Shown here one piece after another: positions 32,129 through 44,379 of a stretch of 64,000 bases of DNA. Below the pieces are notes generated by a model. That model searched no databases. It was not told the DNA's origin and was given only the letters and a program-made list of their open reading frames with translations. Source of the DNA: Corynespora cassiicola (taxonomy: Eukaryota; Ascomycota; Dothideomycetes; Pleosporales; Corynesporascaceae); NCBI GenBank assembly GCA_022059125.1, contig JAEUWY010000023.1, positions 2,232,001-2,296,000 on the forward strand, read 5' to 3'. A program made the translations under genes and the position numbers. Within the stretch, counting starts at the first letter, position 1. Every line of letters begins with the position of its first letter.

Positions 32129-33019
32129 TTAGTTGACCTGCGTACCGTAGCCCCTGATTCTCTCAGCAAAAGCCCAGCTCTGGTTCTCCAGTTTCTCATC
32201 CTCTTTCAAGCTCACGCCGTCCTTGGTAATGACGGCGATGGAGTACTTGTCTAAGCTTCGGGCATCCCTGTAGAAGAGAACCTTCATGCACTCCTTGACG
32301 AGATCCACAGCCTCTTCTTGGCTCACGTTCTGGACCGACGCTTCATCGGGCAACGACCTCCTCAATATTGGCTGAGCAAGGTGTGCACCGAATCCGGTAG
32401 CCAGAGTGGGCGAGCTGAATGTAGTACCCAGCAAATCGGCGCTGGCCAAGAAAGGTTTCTCTTCGCTGTCCAGCCCCGCAATCAACAGATGATTCCACAG
32501 TGGGTTGAAGTCTGACCGACGCTTGTACATGACCTTGGCGAGATATGTGTGTAGGTTCTTTGCATTGAGCGGGTTCTCGGTAGACGAGTAGTTCTCACGG
32601 ATGTCGAGAGAGTTGAGGAGACGGTCGAGGTACTGCATGTCGGAGACATCCCCGCCAAAGCCGACAACAACCTGCTCGTTGAATTTCCGGAGACGCTTGA
32701 CGTCAGTGAATCGAGCGAGGGATCCGTATGAAGCTGCGAATTGTCAGCGGCAAACTTCACTTTGATGCATCTCCACAGGTGTCCCTACCCAAGTTATCCG
32801 CAGCAATGACCACACCGTCCTTGAACTTTGCCGCAACGACCGAAGTGCCCGTAACGATGGGGCTTTGAGTGTGCTGGTTGGGTCCAGAAGCCTGGAAGTG
32901 CGAATGGTCATAGGCGCCGTAGATATCGTCCCTGGGCTGGGATTATGTTAGCATGCTTGTTACCCGGGATGAGGTGCGGGCACACTTACACGGCCCCATG
33001 CTTGCGGAAGATGGTTCAT
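32129..33019 (-). CDS. PRE4: 20S proteasome subunit beta 7 (PSMB4/Pre4 type)
   Basis: Exons on the - strand: 33019-32990 (30 nt), 32936-32789 and 32733-32129, giving 260 aa. After a short propeptide the fold begins at [24 protein letters not shown]. It continues with [20 protein letters not shown], and [16 protein letters not shown] follows. These are characteristic of beta7, whose N-terminal Thr is not catalytic. It sits in the beta ring of the 20S core and helps join the two half-proteasomes through its C-terminal tail. Its start lies only 236 bp from the divergent HCNGP gene, and the beta6 gene begins 1.5 kb away. Both introns after exon 1 are standard (53 and 55 bp). Confidence 0.95.
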
Positions 33020-33255
33020 CGTGGCTAAGGGTATTCGTTTATTCGTGAGTAGAAGAAAAAGAAACCAGGCAATTTCGGTCAAACAAAGTGTGTGGTGAAG
33101 TCGTCAGGGTTGGTTCAAGGTGAAGGTCGAGGCGGGCGGTTGGTGATGATGGTCCAGGCAGCTCGAACGCGACGTCCGCCGTAGCGCCAAGACATGGTCC
33201 TAGCTCCATTTCCGATTCACGTCGACTTCAGGCCTGCTCCGAAGAGCACTACACC
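33020..33255. promoter_or_regulatory. Short bidirectional promoter, beta7 proteasome / HCNGP
   Basis: Only 236 bp separate the two divergent start codons, so both promoters and 5' UTRs must share this DNA. No TATA box is evident. Confidence 0.6.
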
Positions 33256-34145
33256 ATGGCGTCGCTGGGCATTAATTACGAGAGTAGCGACGAGGAGGAT
33301 GTTGTCCCTGTCGCACAGTCCCAGGTGAGGAGAAGAAACACGTGAAAGAGGGCGCGATAGCTACTAATATCGAGTTGTCGCATGCACCTCCCACAGCTAC
33401 TCCGCTGCTCAAGTCGGCGCCTGGACCTGCACCCGCGCCAACACCTGCGCCAGCACCACTTGAGGACGAGAAACCGATCGCTGAGGCTGGCCCCATAAAT
33501 GGGCCTTCTATCGGCCCAGGAGCATTGCCTGAACCTACAGAGGCAGAAGTGAATGAGGATGTTCCCCCAGGCTCTCCATACACTTCAAATCGCGCAATGG
33601 TCCAGAATCTGACCCTACCCACTGTTCCCAACTTCGATATTCCGTCATCTCCGCCTGGATCTCCGCCCCGTGAATCAACCAAAAAGTTTGCCAAGTTTCT
33701 CGACATGAAGAAGAAGGGGCAACATTTCAACCAACGGCTGGAGAGTTCCAAAGTCCTACGTGACCCTGAGCTTAAACTGAATTTCGTTAAACACGCCGGA
33801 GTAGATGGACAGGATCAGTATGCTTCCACCCTGCCAGAGGACGTTGCGGTACCCACAAGCTTTCCAGACTGGGCATACTTCGAGGAGCTCAATGCTTCGC
33901 AAAAGAAGCTCACCAAGACCAAGGAGGGGGAGCGTTACAACAAGCCACGAGAGTTCGTCCCAGCCACGGGCTCTGGGTCAACCAGTCGCTCGGCCACCCC
34001 TTCAGCGAGGGCACCACATCAAACCGTGGGTAAGCGCAAGGAGCTGGAGCATAGAGGAAGAGACAGCTCTTCGTCGAGGAGTAGACGACACAGTGGATCA
34101 AGATCTCCCAAGAGAAGACGCTCAAGATCGAGAGATCGCAGATGA
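33256..34145 (+). CDS. HCNGP/SAP30BP-like transcription or splicing-associated protein
   Basis: Exon 1, 33256-33324, encodes MASLGINYESSDEEDVVPVAQ, the usual acidic start of the family. Exon 2 runs to 34145 and carries the HCNGP domain (STKKFAKFLDMKKKGQHFNQ, SSKVLRDPELKLNFVKHAGV, FPDWAYFEELNASQ). The end is an Arg/Ser-rich tail (SPKRRRSRSRDRR). A Pro/Ala-rich linker lies between. The only acceptor I find that keeps the frame is at 33374 (ATCGAG), giving a 50-bp intron and 279 aa. The better-looking CCCACAG at 33396 breaks the frame. The exon 2 start is therefore uncertain. Human SAP30BP works in transcription repression and in splicing of short introns. The domain itself is clear. Confidence 0.85.
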
Positions 34146-34495
34146 TGGAGGAACCTGATTGGGGTCCGTCTTTGGAGCAGAGTTCCTGACTGGCTTTAAT
34201 TATACATGTACATGTAGCAATGATTAAAAATCGCAAACATCCCACAACAAATATTTTTGGCACCTTTCAGTATCGCTTCTGCCGTCCATATCCACTCCAG
34301 CAGCCATGGTGATATCAGGTCACGTGTGAGTTAGAGCTTGGACCACCGCTGTAGGCACCGCAAGCTCGCGTCAACCCCAGAGCTCCGCCATCAGCGATAT
34401 ACACCCTCCCCTCTTCACCTCGCCTGCCTTTCTCAACCACCTCATAAATCCCTCTGTCTAACCACTTCACCCTCCGAATCTTCAGTACACCCACA
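34146..34495. other. Upstream region of beta6 proteasome gene, 350 bp
   Basis: A palindromic CACGTG lies at about 34321-34326, and a C/T-rich leader precedes the ATG. Nothing else seen. Confidence 0.45.
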
Positions 34496-35341
34496 ATGGC
34501 TTCGATCTACACCGGTGCTCCCCCGCAGGGCGGTCCAGGCTACTCGTTCACCCAGACCCCCACAACCATCCCGTCAGGCGAGCGGCAACATGGCTTCTAC
34601 CCGTACGATGCCCTTCGGAGTTGAGACCTCGTGCATTACTAACTTTTGTCCAGCTACACGGATAACGGTGGCTCAACTCTCGGCATCTCCGGCGCCGACT
34701 TCACTATCCTCGCCGGCGACACTCGCTCAACCCATGGCTACAACATCAACACACGGTACGCACCGAAACTGTTCAAGATTGGCGGTGAGGGCCCAGACAA
34801 CAAGGGCGCCCGGATAGTTCTGTCGGTGGTAGGATTCGCAGCGGACGGTGATGCGTTGAAGGAGCGCCTGGACACCATCGTCAAGATGTACAAGTACCAG
34901 CACGGCAAGCCCATGACGGTCTCGGCCTGCGCACAGCGACTAAGCCACATCCTCTACAACAAGCGATTTTTCCCCTACTATGTGCACGCCATCCTGGGCG
35001 GTCTGGACGAGGACGGCAAGGGTGCCCTCTACTCGTACGATCCCGTTGGCAGTTATGAGCGAGAACAGTGTAGGGCGGCAGGTGCAGCTGCATCGCTCAT
35101 CATGCCCTTCTTGGACAACCAGGTCAACTTCAAGAACATGTACGAGCCAGGTAGCGGAACGGGTCACAACCTCAAGTCCATAGTACCTCAGCCGTTGCCT
35201 CGGAACCACGTTGAGGATTTGGTGCGGGATGCGTTTACCAGCGCCGTAGAGAGGCACATCGAAGTCGGTGACGGCCTGCAGATGATGACCATCACGCGGG
35301 ACGGCATAGAGGAGACGTACACGCCGCTGAAGAGGGACTAA
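34496..35341 (+). CDS. PRE7: 20S proteasome subunit beta 6 (PSMB1/Pre7 type)
   Basis: Exons 34496-34602 and 34654-35341 give 264 aa. The join yields HGFYPYTDNGGSTLGISGADF, the typical start of beta6 after a propeptide. Further hallmarks are ILAGDTRSTHGYNINTRYAPK and SHILYNKRFFPYYVHAILGGL. GALYSYDPVGSYEREQ and the conserved C-terminal half follow. Beta6 is a non-catalytic subunit of the 20S beta ring. The intron (51 bp) has a CTAAC branch site and CCAG acceptor. Together with beta7 at 32129-33019 it places two subunits of one ring within 3.2 kb. Confidence 0.96.
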
Positions 35342-35962
35342 GAGGTGATGGAGATGTCCTGGCAGGGGTGAGGCGCGATGCCAGAGTTTAAACGCCCCAT
35401 AGGCTATGAAATGTATGAATAGCATGACAAGGTGCTATGGCGTGAATGGACGGAATAATAGAACGGCTCCATTCGAATGACCAGCATGGTGAATTACTTC
35501 TTGTGACAGATTTTGCTGCTCACCGATGTGTTCCAGCTGAACCTTTGCACCTGTAGTTCAAAGTCGTAGGATCATGCCACTTTAGGGCTTCAGCGATCTT
35601 CATGTTGACGCGTCCAATGCAGCGTCTAGTGTAGCGAGCGCGAGTCGTGACCAGCACCCAACGAGCCAACATCATTCGGCGGTAGCGGTGAACTGCAATG
35701 ACAAACTCTCCCATACGCGGTTAATGGAAACGAGATACAATCACGATCGATTTGTGAGTGAGCAGATGTTCTGCGCAAAATACACTGATTCGTTCTGAAG
35801 TCATCACATTACACCCAGTCATAATCCAATTACCCCAGCCTATGACAACAATCTGGACCATACACTCCTCCCTTACCTATGCATAAACGAGTGATGTCAA
35901 ATCCCAGCAGAACTCTCCTCCCATTACCACATCCGCACCCATTGACCGCTATATGAATAAGC
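35342..35962. other. Intergenic, 621 bp, convergent gene ends
   Basis: 3' flanks of the beta6 gene and the Ppo gene. Nothing recognised. Confidence 0.5.
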
Positions 35963-38900
35963 CTAGTGCTTTTGTGCGCCATTGGTAACACCGTTTCCGT
36001 TCAGGGCAACACTGTTCCTCTTCCCAGCCTTCTCTGCCTGCGGAGGCTTGGGCATGGGCGGCAGCTCGCCGTCCCAGTTGACCTGCATAGCTACACAAAG
36101 TCAGCACTCGGGAACCCAATAAATTCAAATTGAGAATCAGGAGAAAAGGGGAAAGAAAACTTACACAACGGGAACGGGAAGTAACTTCCACCATCCTCCT
36201 TCATGTACACATGGAAGCCTCCCGGCCTCGGCACTTTCTTGAGCAGACCCTTGGGGCCGGGCGCGCGCCTCAGGTTCCTGAGCTTGCACACCGTCTTCAG
36301 CATCGTGGTGAGCGCCACGCGCGAGGCGTCCTCTCCGAGGCACGCGTGTGGGCCGATTCCGTAGTGGATGTAGCTGTCGAGCGGGCGGTCGAGGCGCACC
36401 GACTCGGGGTCGGGGAACCGCGTCGGGTCCCGGTTGGCGGACACGAAGCTGCAGAAGATCTTATCGCCGGGATTGACCGTCACGGAGCGGTCGCCGTCCG
36501 GGATGGTGATGCTGGTCTGCGAGTTAGTGGTGGGCTTGAACTCGCGGTAGGAGCCGAAGGTCCCTGCGATGCGGATGCCCTCCATCAGATAGTGTTGGAT
36601 GGTATCGTCAGCCTCGGGAGTATCGAGGTGAGACAGGCGGTGGAGCTCGGCGAGGTGGTGGGCATTTCGGGGCTCGAGGTAGAAGTCTAGTGCTTGAGTG
36701 AACTATGAGATGGTTAGATACGGATGCAAAGAACTAATAACCAAAGAGACTTACCACCTGAGCCTGGTTGGGAACCATGGCGCAAGAAACAGGCAGGATC
36801 TGGCTCCATGTGACATCCTCGACGCTGAGGCCAGAGTCCAAGAGCCTCTTGATCATGTGGACGCCATAGTCTTTGAGGTACATCCTCGAGCCACCAATCT
36901 TGTTGTCCATGTGTGCGTCCCAGACGCTTGCCAGGACACCGGTAGAGTTGACATTTTTGACGTTCGCCTCGATCAATTTTCCGAGCGATTTGGCGACGGC
37001 ACGCGCGGCCATGTGGATGGGGAAAGACTTGACAGCATCAAAGTCGAAGAAGATGCAAATGAATATGACCGAGATGGCCATGTACATCTCATGCTCGGTG
37101 AAAACACCCTTGGGCCACTCAGCTGTCTTGAGCGGCAGTGAAAACATGTCCGAGGCAAAGTGAACATGAGCAAGGTTTCCAACACTGAAGACGAATTAGT
37201 TGGGATTGAGTCAACAAAGCGATCAAGTACGTACTCTCGAGTGATGTCGACATGGTTGATACCCGCAAGTTTGAATGACTTCTCATGCAGCAACCGAACG
37301 GTGATGAACTCGTAGAAGTCCTTGATAGACTTCTGCCAGTTGTCGCGGTAGAGGGATTTGGCCATCGTAGCCCGCTGCTTTGAGTGGAGAGCGTCATCGC
37401 CAGACAACATGAAGTTCCAGCCGCCCTTGCCAAAGAGCTCGGCTGTGGTCTTTCCCCAGGTTACCTTGAAGAGATCTTGCTGATCAAGCAGCGTCTTCGC
37501 TCCAAGATAGCTCGTTAGGTTGACGCGCTGTGGCATGAAGCCAGGGCGATCGTAGGAGTAATGGTGTTCGCGCCCAAGACTCTTCATAATTTTCCGATTC
37601 TCCGAGGGAGTGGTCATTGGGAAATGGGCATAGATGGAATCCGATTTGAAGTGGTTGGGGAACGCTCGCAAGAACAGTTTGTACTGTAGATGTTAGTGAA
37701 CGAAGTGCAGTATGCGATGAGAGTGCACCTACAAAAACGCATCCCTGCTCAACGTTGAGGTCGTAATTTGCCTCGTTGTAGCCCCAACTGGTTGAAGTTA
37801 GCTAAATATTTCTGTCTGGACGGTTTTACTTACTTTGTGAGGTTCTTTGCATGATAATCAATCGTGTAGAACCTGTCTCCTCGCACCAAGACCACGGCGT
37901 CCGAAAGGATAGCTTTGGAAATGGTAAATGTTGGCGCAATTCCAACACCAGGAACCATTGGAACCTTGGCCTCTTCAGCTACGAGACCTGGGTACATCTC
38001 CACAAAGTCAGGGTGCTCATAGAGATGCCTTAGGCTGTCCGCCACTTTGGGGTCTGAATTGATGCTCTCAAAGGTCTTGTGTGGCGCCAGACCGAAGAAT
38101 TTTCTGAACTCGTTGAGAGTCGCAAGACCCCACTTTCGAGCCTGTTGCATACCCAAGATCTCCACCGCACGGAGAGCCTTGGGTACGTTGTTTGCACCAA
38201 ACGAGCCTATGTAGCAAGTTAGTTTAAGTTTTCAAATGGGGCATGTGAGATCCAACATACCTGCACAATCCTCGATACTGTCGGCAAGGATAGTAACGAG
38301 ATCATCATCGTTGTATTTGCCCTGGCTGTCGCGCTGAAGGCCAGCAAAAGGACGCTTGTGGGGGTCTTTGTCCAAACCGTGAGCCCTGACAGAAAATTAG
38401 CCTGTTGACCCCACACAGAGAAGGATATATTCACCATTTGCCCAGACCCATCATGAGCTCTTGCATGGAGACCTCCGAAGCAGGTTTGCCAAACATTTCT
38501 TTGTACATGTTTTCGGTCCATTCCTCATCTCTCTTACTGGTTGCCGAATGCCACCTATAGACCAAGTTGAATTCGGCAGAGACCTGGTTTCCGACCCCGC
38601 GAGGAGTTCCATCGGTACCAAACATCTTTGCCATATCGACACGTGGGTCCAGAGTCCAAGTGGTGTTGCTTCTGTTCAGGTTGACGATGGTCCGAAGGTA
38701 ATCTAGGAGTGTGATATCTAGAGAAAGTCAATAACGCGCAGCGTCCTGCTATTCAGAATCTTTCTTACTCATATAAAGACCACAGGTAATGAGCCTTCCA
38801 GTCTGGAACAGATCGTTGTCGTACTTCATCCAAGCTCGTTCCCCAGCTTCTCCAACCAGGTGGCTACCTGGCTTGGTGAAACGACCGTTTTCATTGATCA

Positions 38901-40182
38901 GAGCAAGCTGCTCCACAACATAGTTGTGGAAACGGTTGAACATGATCAAAAGGACACCGCAGCCTGGAGGAAATCCAAGCATGCGCTGCTCCGAGAAACA
39001 GTCAGGTTTCAATTTCCCATCCTTGAATGTTCTGATTTGATCCTGATCATCTTGATTATCTCCATACAATGGCGAAAGATCAAGGTATGATGAGGTTTGT
39101 GAGTTGTTGAAATCGCGGTGATCGGTCTGGAAAAGATCGTGGATAATCAAAGAGGCCCAGTAAAATAGAATACTAGAGACATTGTTGGGGTGTTTCGTGA
39201 ACTCATCACGCGCGAAAACACTATCGAAAACGAGTCCGGGGTCAGGAAGCGAGCCGGGTTGGACGGTCAATGGTTGCACGGTGCGAGCGTAGGGTGTGTT
39301 GGCTTTGGAAACGTTAGCGAGAGTATTCAAAAAAACCCTAGAGTTCAATTCGTACCTTTTCCAAGGTGCGGCGCCATGATGTTCTAGTTTTGTTAGCATG
39401 CGTCTGTTACTCCAGTGCCAAAGGCCACCCACATTGCAGGATCCATCAGCCTGGCGATACGCGAATTGATCCCCCAGATATCTAGGAATCTTTTAGTGCA
39501 ATTCAGTCGTAGATTTGTTTGACTCACGAAAGTGGAGGGTGTTGTAGACAGTTCCACAGTTCATCCACGAATGCATTTGTCTGGGGGCGAGTGAGTCTAA
39601 GCGCATTGCATATGCTAAGTCTGACATACAAGCTCAACTCTGTTCTTCGAGTTCGCTGGTAAGCCGCTGACCAACTACACATTCAGTCAGTTTACATCAT
39701 TGGCATTTCTCGAGGGCAATGTGGCATACCTGGATGACGCGTTCCATGATATAGGTCTTATCGTCTACTAGTTGGCCACTAGCTTTACCCTCAATGACAT
39801 CCTTCAAGGTCTTCAGATCCTTGAAGCCCATATTCTTTAGATCTGCCATGAAGCCACTGGACTCCTTTTCGGTAGTATAAGTGCCATCTCCATTCTGGTC
39901 TGGCATAGGTCTCTGTGCAGCGTGCAGAATCTGCGAAAACTGCGAAAAAGTGTTCACTACACCTTCTCGATCGGAGGCTGCGTCCGAAGTATCGAATTTA
40001 GGTTCCTTTGCCTTGCCGTTTGATGGGACTGGAGCTGGCGTAGGCGCATAGCCATTGCCATTGCCATTGCCATTGCCATTGGCGCTTTGGGTATGTCCAT
40101 TGGCATCTCCATTCTGGGAACCATCCTTCTTTCCGCTCCTCTTGAACGTACTCGAAAATCTGCGCAACATATCTCCACCCAT
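35963..40182 (-). CDS. Psi-producing oxygenase: fatty acid heme dioxygenase fused to P450
   Basis: Fourteen exons on the - strand: 40182-39730, 39674-39630, 39580-39528, 39481-39433, 39383-39356, 39302-38769, 38717-38435, 38385-38261, 38206-37834, 37787-37733, 37683-37235, 37184-36755, 36702-36165 and 36090-35963. All phases agree and give 1180 aa. The N-terminus is disordered and holds a (GN) repeat. The animal-peroxidase-like dioxygenase half has LIIHDLFQTDHRD and NLVYRWH, where Tyr441 and His444 match the radical Tyr and heme His of PpoA. The P450 half has NQAQ, implicated in hydroperoxide isomerisation in PpoA-type enzymes, and the heme loop YGIGPHACLGED with Cys1080 intact. It should make 8-hydroperoxy fatty acid and then a dihydroxy product. 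Such oxylipins balance sexual and asexual sporulation. The intact Cys favours a PpoA-like over a PpoC-like enzyme. Confidence 0.95.
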
Positions 40183-42145
40183 GATTGCAGGAGGAGTCAA
40201 AGACAACGATTAGAGTGTAGGAGAGGATGAGGTGATCGGGGTAGTAGAAGCGTAAAAGAGAAGTTGCCCAAGTCCAAGATGCTGCCAATGCTCTCTGCTA
40301 CACTAATTCACAGAGCTATGCAGACTGATCGGCATGAGTGGAGGTCACACTGATGCATCCCGCCTCAGCGGGAGGGGTCCATGAGCATGCGTTTCCTCAT
40401 TGCCACGGTACTCCGAGAAGACCCACTCTTCCAATAGAAAGCAACGCAGCGAAAGTTGGAGATCGTGAAGCTGAATTGCTCAATTGGCGTCGATCTCATT
40501 GGTGGTGGCTGGCTGATGGTGCTGAGTCGTGGGCGGTACAATTTGGCACTAGGGCGACACAGCGCGATGGCTCGCTACACAGCGCAGATTGACGGCTTGA
40601 CCAAATGCACGCCAAGTGCATGTCGCGATCTAGCGCTAGAAAACAGGATTTAGTTTGACGGTTGACTGACAGGCATCTCCCACCTCATGTGCGTCGTTTG
40701 GTACTGGGATTCAAGAGGGCAGGGGATACAACGAAATGGCAGTAAAAATAAAGAACACTGTGTAGTGGACGAAGTATTTTTTTGCCATGACAGGAGCCAA
40801 CGGAAGATTGGTGCCCAAGAGATGCCAGTGCGAATCAGTTCCGGTGGCATGGATGCTTTGCACGTCGAGTACCGGAAGGGCGGAGTTTGGTACCAGTATG
40901 GACATAATACGCGAATCAGATTCGAAAGGGAAGACAAAAACAATCTAATCTGGAAACGAAAGAAAGATCAGCGCGCCAATCCCACTGCTAATGAATCAAA
41001 ACGGAGAATTACAGCGGATATCTGTTGAGCGACGCAGATCGAGGTCCCGGTGGCTTGTACTATGGGCGCTCATGGCTCTTTCTGGGGCAATCGCATTGCC
41101 CAAACAGCTAGCCATGCATGCAAGATGCAGAGAGGTCGTGCTCAGGATGGAGACTCCACTTGGTCCGCTGCAATTGGGCCGAAGCGGAAGGAGGGCGTGC
41201 GTTACATCCTAGGAAGATGTTGGGCTTTTGCCTAGGCAGCTCGGGTGCAGGCCTGCATGTCGCAGGAGCAGCTGGGTCCGCAGAAGAAGATATGTGTCGA
41301 AGGAAACAAAAAGGACTGGACAAGACCATTGAAAGCATTGCTTTTGGAAGGCTGAAGGATGAGGCGGTGGCAGGATTCGGGTGCGGGCCGAGATGTGGTT
41401 GAGCACGGACGCTTGCCAGCATTCTGCCTCATCAAACAGGGGCTGTATAATGCTTTTCTGGACGACACACCGCATTGCTAGCCGTTCTGCTGTGATGTTT
41501 TGGGCGACACGTATTTCAACAGTCAGTGGCGCTCGAAATCGACTCGTGTGCAATGGAACGGTGACCGCGCAACCCCCCTCCGGGCAGTTATCTGCTACTT
41601 GATTTCTTGGAGCTTTCCACCGGCCCTGTGCAACTTGCGATCTGCTGTCCGTCATTCCACAAAGAGGGATGCCTTCACACTAGCCTGCAACTGGGATTAC
41701 CGTCGACCGTATTCGTGCTCATGGTACCTTCCAAGTCCGCTGCCCCCAGCTGACTCCTCACATGAGACGCCATCGATTGGCGTGCCAAACTCAAAATGCT
41801 GCATCCAATCTGCCTTTCAGCGGCTGCAGCCGCCGGAGGCGAGGGTCTAAACTCCAAGCCGAGCTATGATTTGTATGGTCCCAAACGCCGGCAAGACATA
41901 GTGTTCACCGTGTAGTTTACCCGTACATGCTAGTCCTCCTGAGGAAATGGTTCACCGCATGAGCGGCAGAAGGCTGGGACATTGAGATCCCACCGTTCAT
42001 CCTTCCTTTTTCCAGGGTAGCGCTCATACCCCAACTACCCATCATTGGTAAGCCGTCCATTCCCAAGTCGATTTGTGCTCTAGCTGGTTGAATCCAGCCT
42101 AGCTGTCACTTGCGCGCATTCCTCTAGCTTTTCGGCCCTGATAAC
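40183..42145. other. Divergent upstream region of Ppo and DUF2235 genes, 2.0 kb
   Basis: Holds both promoters. ORFs such as 40687-41028 and 41118-41402 show no family features. Confidence 0.5.
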
Positions 42146-44379
42146 ATGACGCCCCAGCAGCCCATCGAGGGAGCCCCTTCAATTGACACAGACCAAGAGC
42201 ATCTCAATCCTTACAGCGACGCCATGGAGCACCTTGGTTCCGAACAGCATCATGAATCTGGCTATCGGCCGAGACGCAAATTTATCCTTTGCTTCGATGG
42301 TACAGGAAACAAATTCTCTGGAACGGATTCTGATTCCAACATTCTGAAGATATATCGTATGCTGGATCGCAATGGGGACGATCAGTTCCATTATTGTAAG
42401 CTATACCATCCAAATTCTTTCTTCACAATACGGCTATTGACATGGTATAGACCAACCGGGGATTGGTACGTATGTGGTCGCCAGGCCTGGTAAATTTGGA
42501 TCGCACACAAGCCGACTGGAGAGGTTCAAATCCTGGTATGCGAAAGCAAAGGATAGTGCAGTGGGCACGTCCTTTGACGCGCATGTAATGGGAGGATACA
42601 AGGTGCGCCAAATTTCGATGTGCGATCTTCATAGATGCAGTGTGGACGCTGCCTCATTCACTTTAAGAAACTAACACGATTTGACAGTTTTTAATGAGAT
42701 ATTACTCCCCTGGCGACGACATATTCTTTTTCGGATTCTCCCGAGGTGCCTATACCGCGAGGTTTTTGGCCGAAATGTTGGATCATGTTGGACTCTTATC
42801 GGTAAGTTCTGCAAAACAATATAAGTGACAATGACTCACATAATTGCAGGCAGGAAACGAAGAAATGTGCCATTTCGCGTGGAAGACATTCCAAAAATGG
42901 CAGTGCCGACAAGAACGAACCCCAGACGAGAAGCAGCAGAAAAAATACCTTTTGGAATTCATGTGCGCTTTTCGCGAGACCTTCAGCCGCCCTGTGAGAC
43001 CTATAAGATTTCTGGGTCTTTTCGACACGGTCAATAGTGTACCTCACTTCGAGAGTGCGTGGATGCAAAGGTCCAAGTTTCCCTATACTGCACGCAGCTC
43101 TGCAAAAGTCATCCGACACGCTGTAGCCATAGATGAGCGCCGAGCGAAATTCCGCCAGGATCTCATCTCACAAGAAAAGCCCCACAAGGAGGGGCGCTAT
43201 CAGCGCCGTAGACATGGTATCTTCATGAATTTCTTGGACGGCGCGACCCATCACAATGAACCAGAGAGTGATGAAGGCAGAGGACGCAAGCTTTCGGCTG
43301 CTGAGGAACGACGTGACACATTGGCAGTGCCCCATCGATTCCGAAACCATTCCGAGACTGACGGTGTTCGCAACCTGAGTCCGGGATACTCGTGCTCTGA
43401 AGGCCCTACTTCTGATGCAACTTCGATCTCCAACCTTTCTTTCGACGCCATTCACCAACATCACCACGATACAGATGAAGAGGATGATGGCGAACAAGAC
43501 ATTAAAGAAGTCTGGTTTGCTGGTTGTCATGCAGTAAGTTTTTTAATCAATGGTTTTCAGCGACAGGCCTGGCAGCACTGCTAACCAGGCTAGGATATTG
43601 GCGGAGGCTGGTGCCTCAATGAGGGAGAAGATGTTGCATTGAGCCATGTTCCTTTAGTATGGATGGTCAGAGAAGCTCAAAGTGCGGGTCTTCAATTCGA
43701 TGAGGTCAAGTTGCGTGCATTGAACTGCAGCCACGAAGGAACAACTCTACCACCGTCACTGGGGCTACCTCTGCCAACGATTGCAATCGACCCCGCATCT
43801 CCAGCAGTTGACCGTGATGGCGCAGAATCTCCCTTCGGACACAGACCTTTCACGGATTCCAACGGCATCAGCACAGAAGTAGCTCCGGGGAATCATCATC
43901 ATCATCTCCATCTGCGATCCAGGTTCCACAAGCACCTCCATTCTGCAGCTACGTGCGGCAAGATCCACGATGTTCTCCAGTTCAACAATGGTGTGGGTCG
44001 TTCGAGCGTCATTTCGTGGAACATTATGGAATATCTTCCATTCAGGCGCATGGATCTGCAAGAAGATGGATCCTGGCAATCAATCACGTGGCCACTACCC
44101 AAGGGCGAGGTGCGCGACATTCCATACGATGCCCTGATCCACACAAGCGTCATAAAACGTATGGTGGCGGACGAGGACTATCGACCAGGTAATCTCATCG
44201 TGGGCGGAGGTGGAAGGGGAGTACGACGTGCACCAACCGCTCTGGGCATGGGCAAGTGGGTTGTACATTCCGAGGAGAACGATCCAGTTGGTGAATGTTT
44301 CATCAGGCAGGATCTTCCTGAGAGAAAGAGGACCGACGATAGTGGCAAGTCTACTGCCAAAGCGTCGAATGGACGATAA
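42146..44379 (+). CDS. DUF2235 alpha/beta-hydrolase (T6SS Tle1-like phospholipase fold)
   Basis: Exons 42146-42395, 42451-42602, 42688-42801, 42850-43533 and 43594-44379 give 661 aa. The domain opens with [14 protein letters not shown] near residue 50. The nucleophile elbow [10 protein letters not shown] gives Ser152 as the likely nucleophile. Other DUF2235 marks are [12 protein letters not shown] and [14 protein letters not shown], the latter formed across the last intron. Late in the protein comes [20 protein letters not shown]. Insertions rich in Glu/Asp/Ser (about 43250-43500) and a His-rich patch ([10 protein letters not shown]) are variable regions. No signal peptide is seen. Bacterial relatives are type VI phospholipase effectors. 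Fungal members are widespread and uncharacterised, so lipase activity is inference from fold and motif. Confidence 0.9.

Noticed and set aside
40687..41028. 113-codon + strand ORF in the Ppo/DUF2235 upstream region
   Set aside because: No recognisable motif, start context or splice partner.
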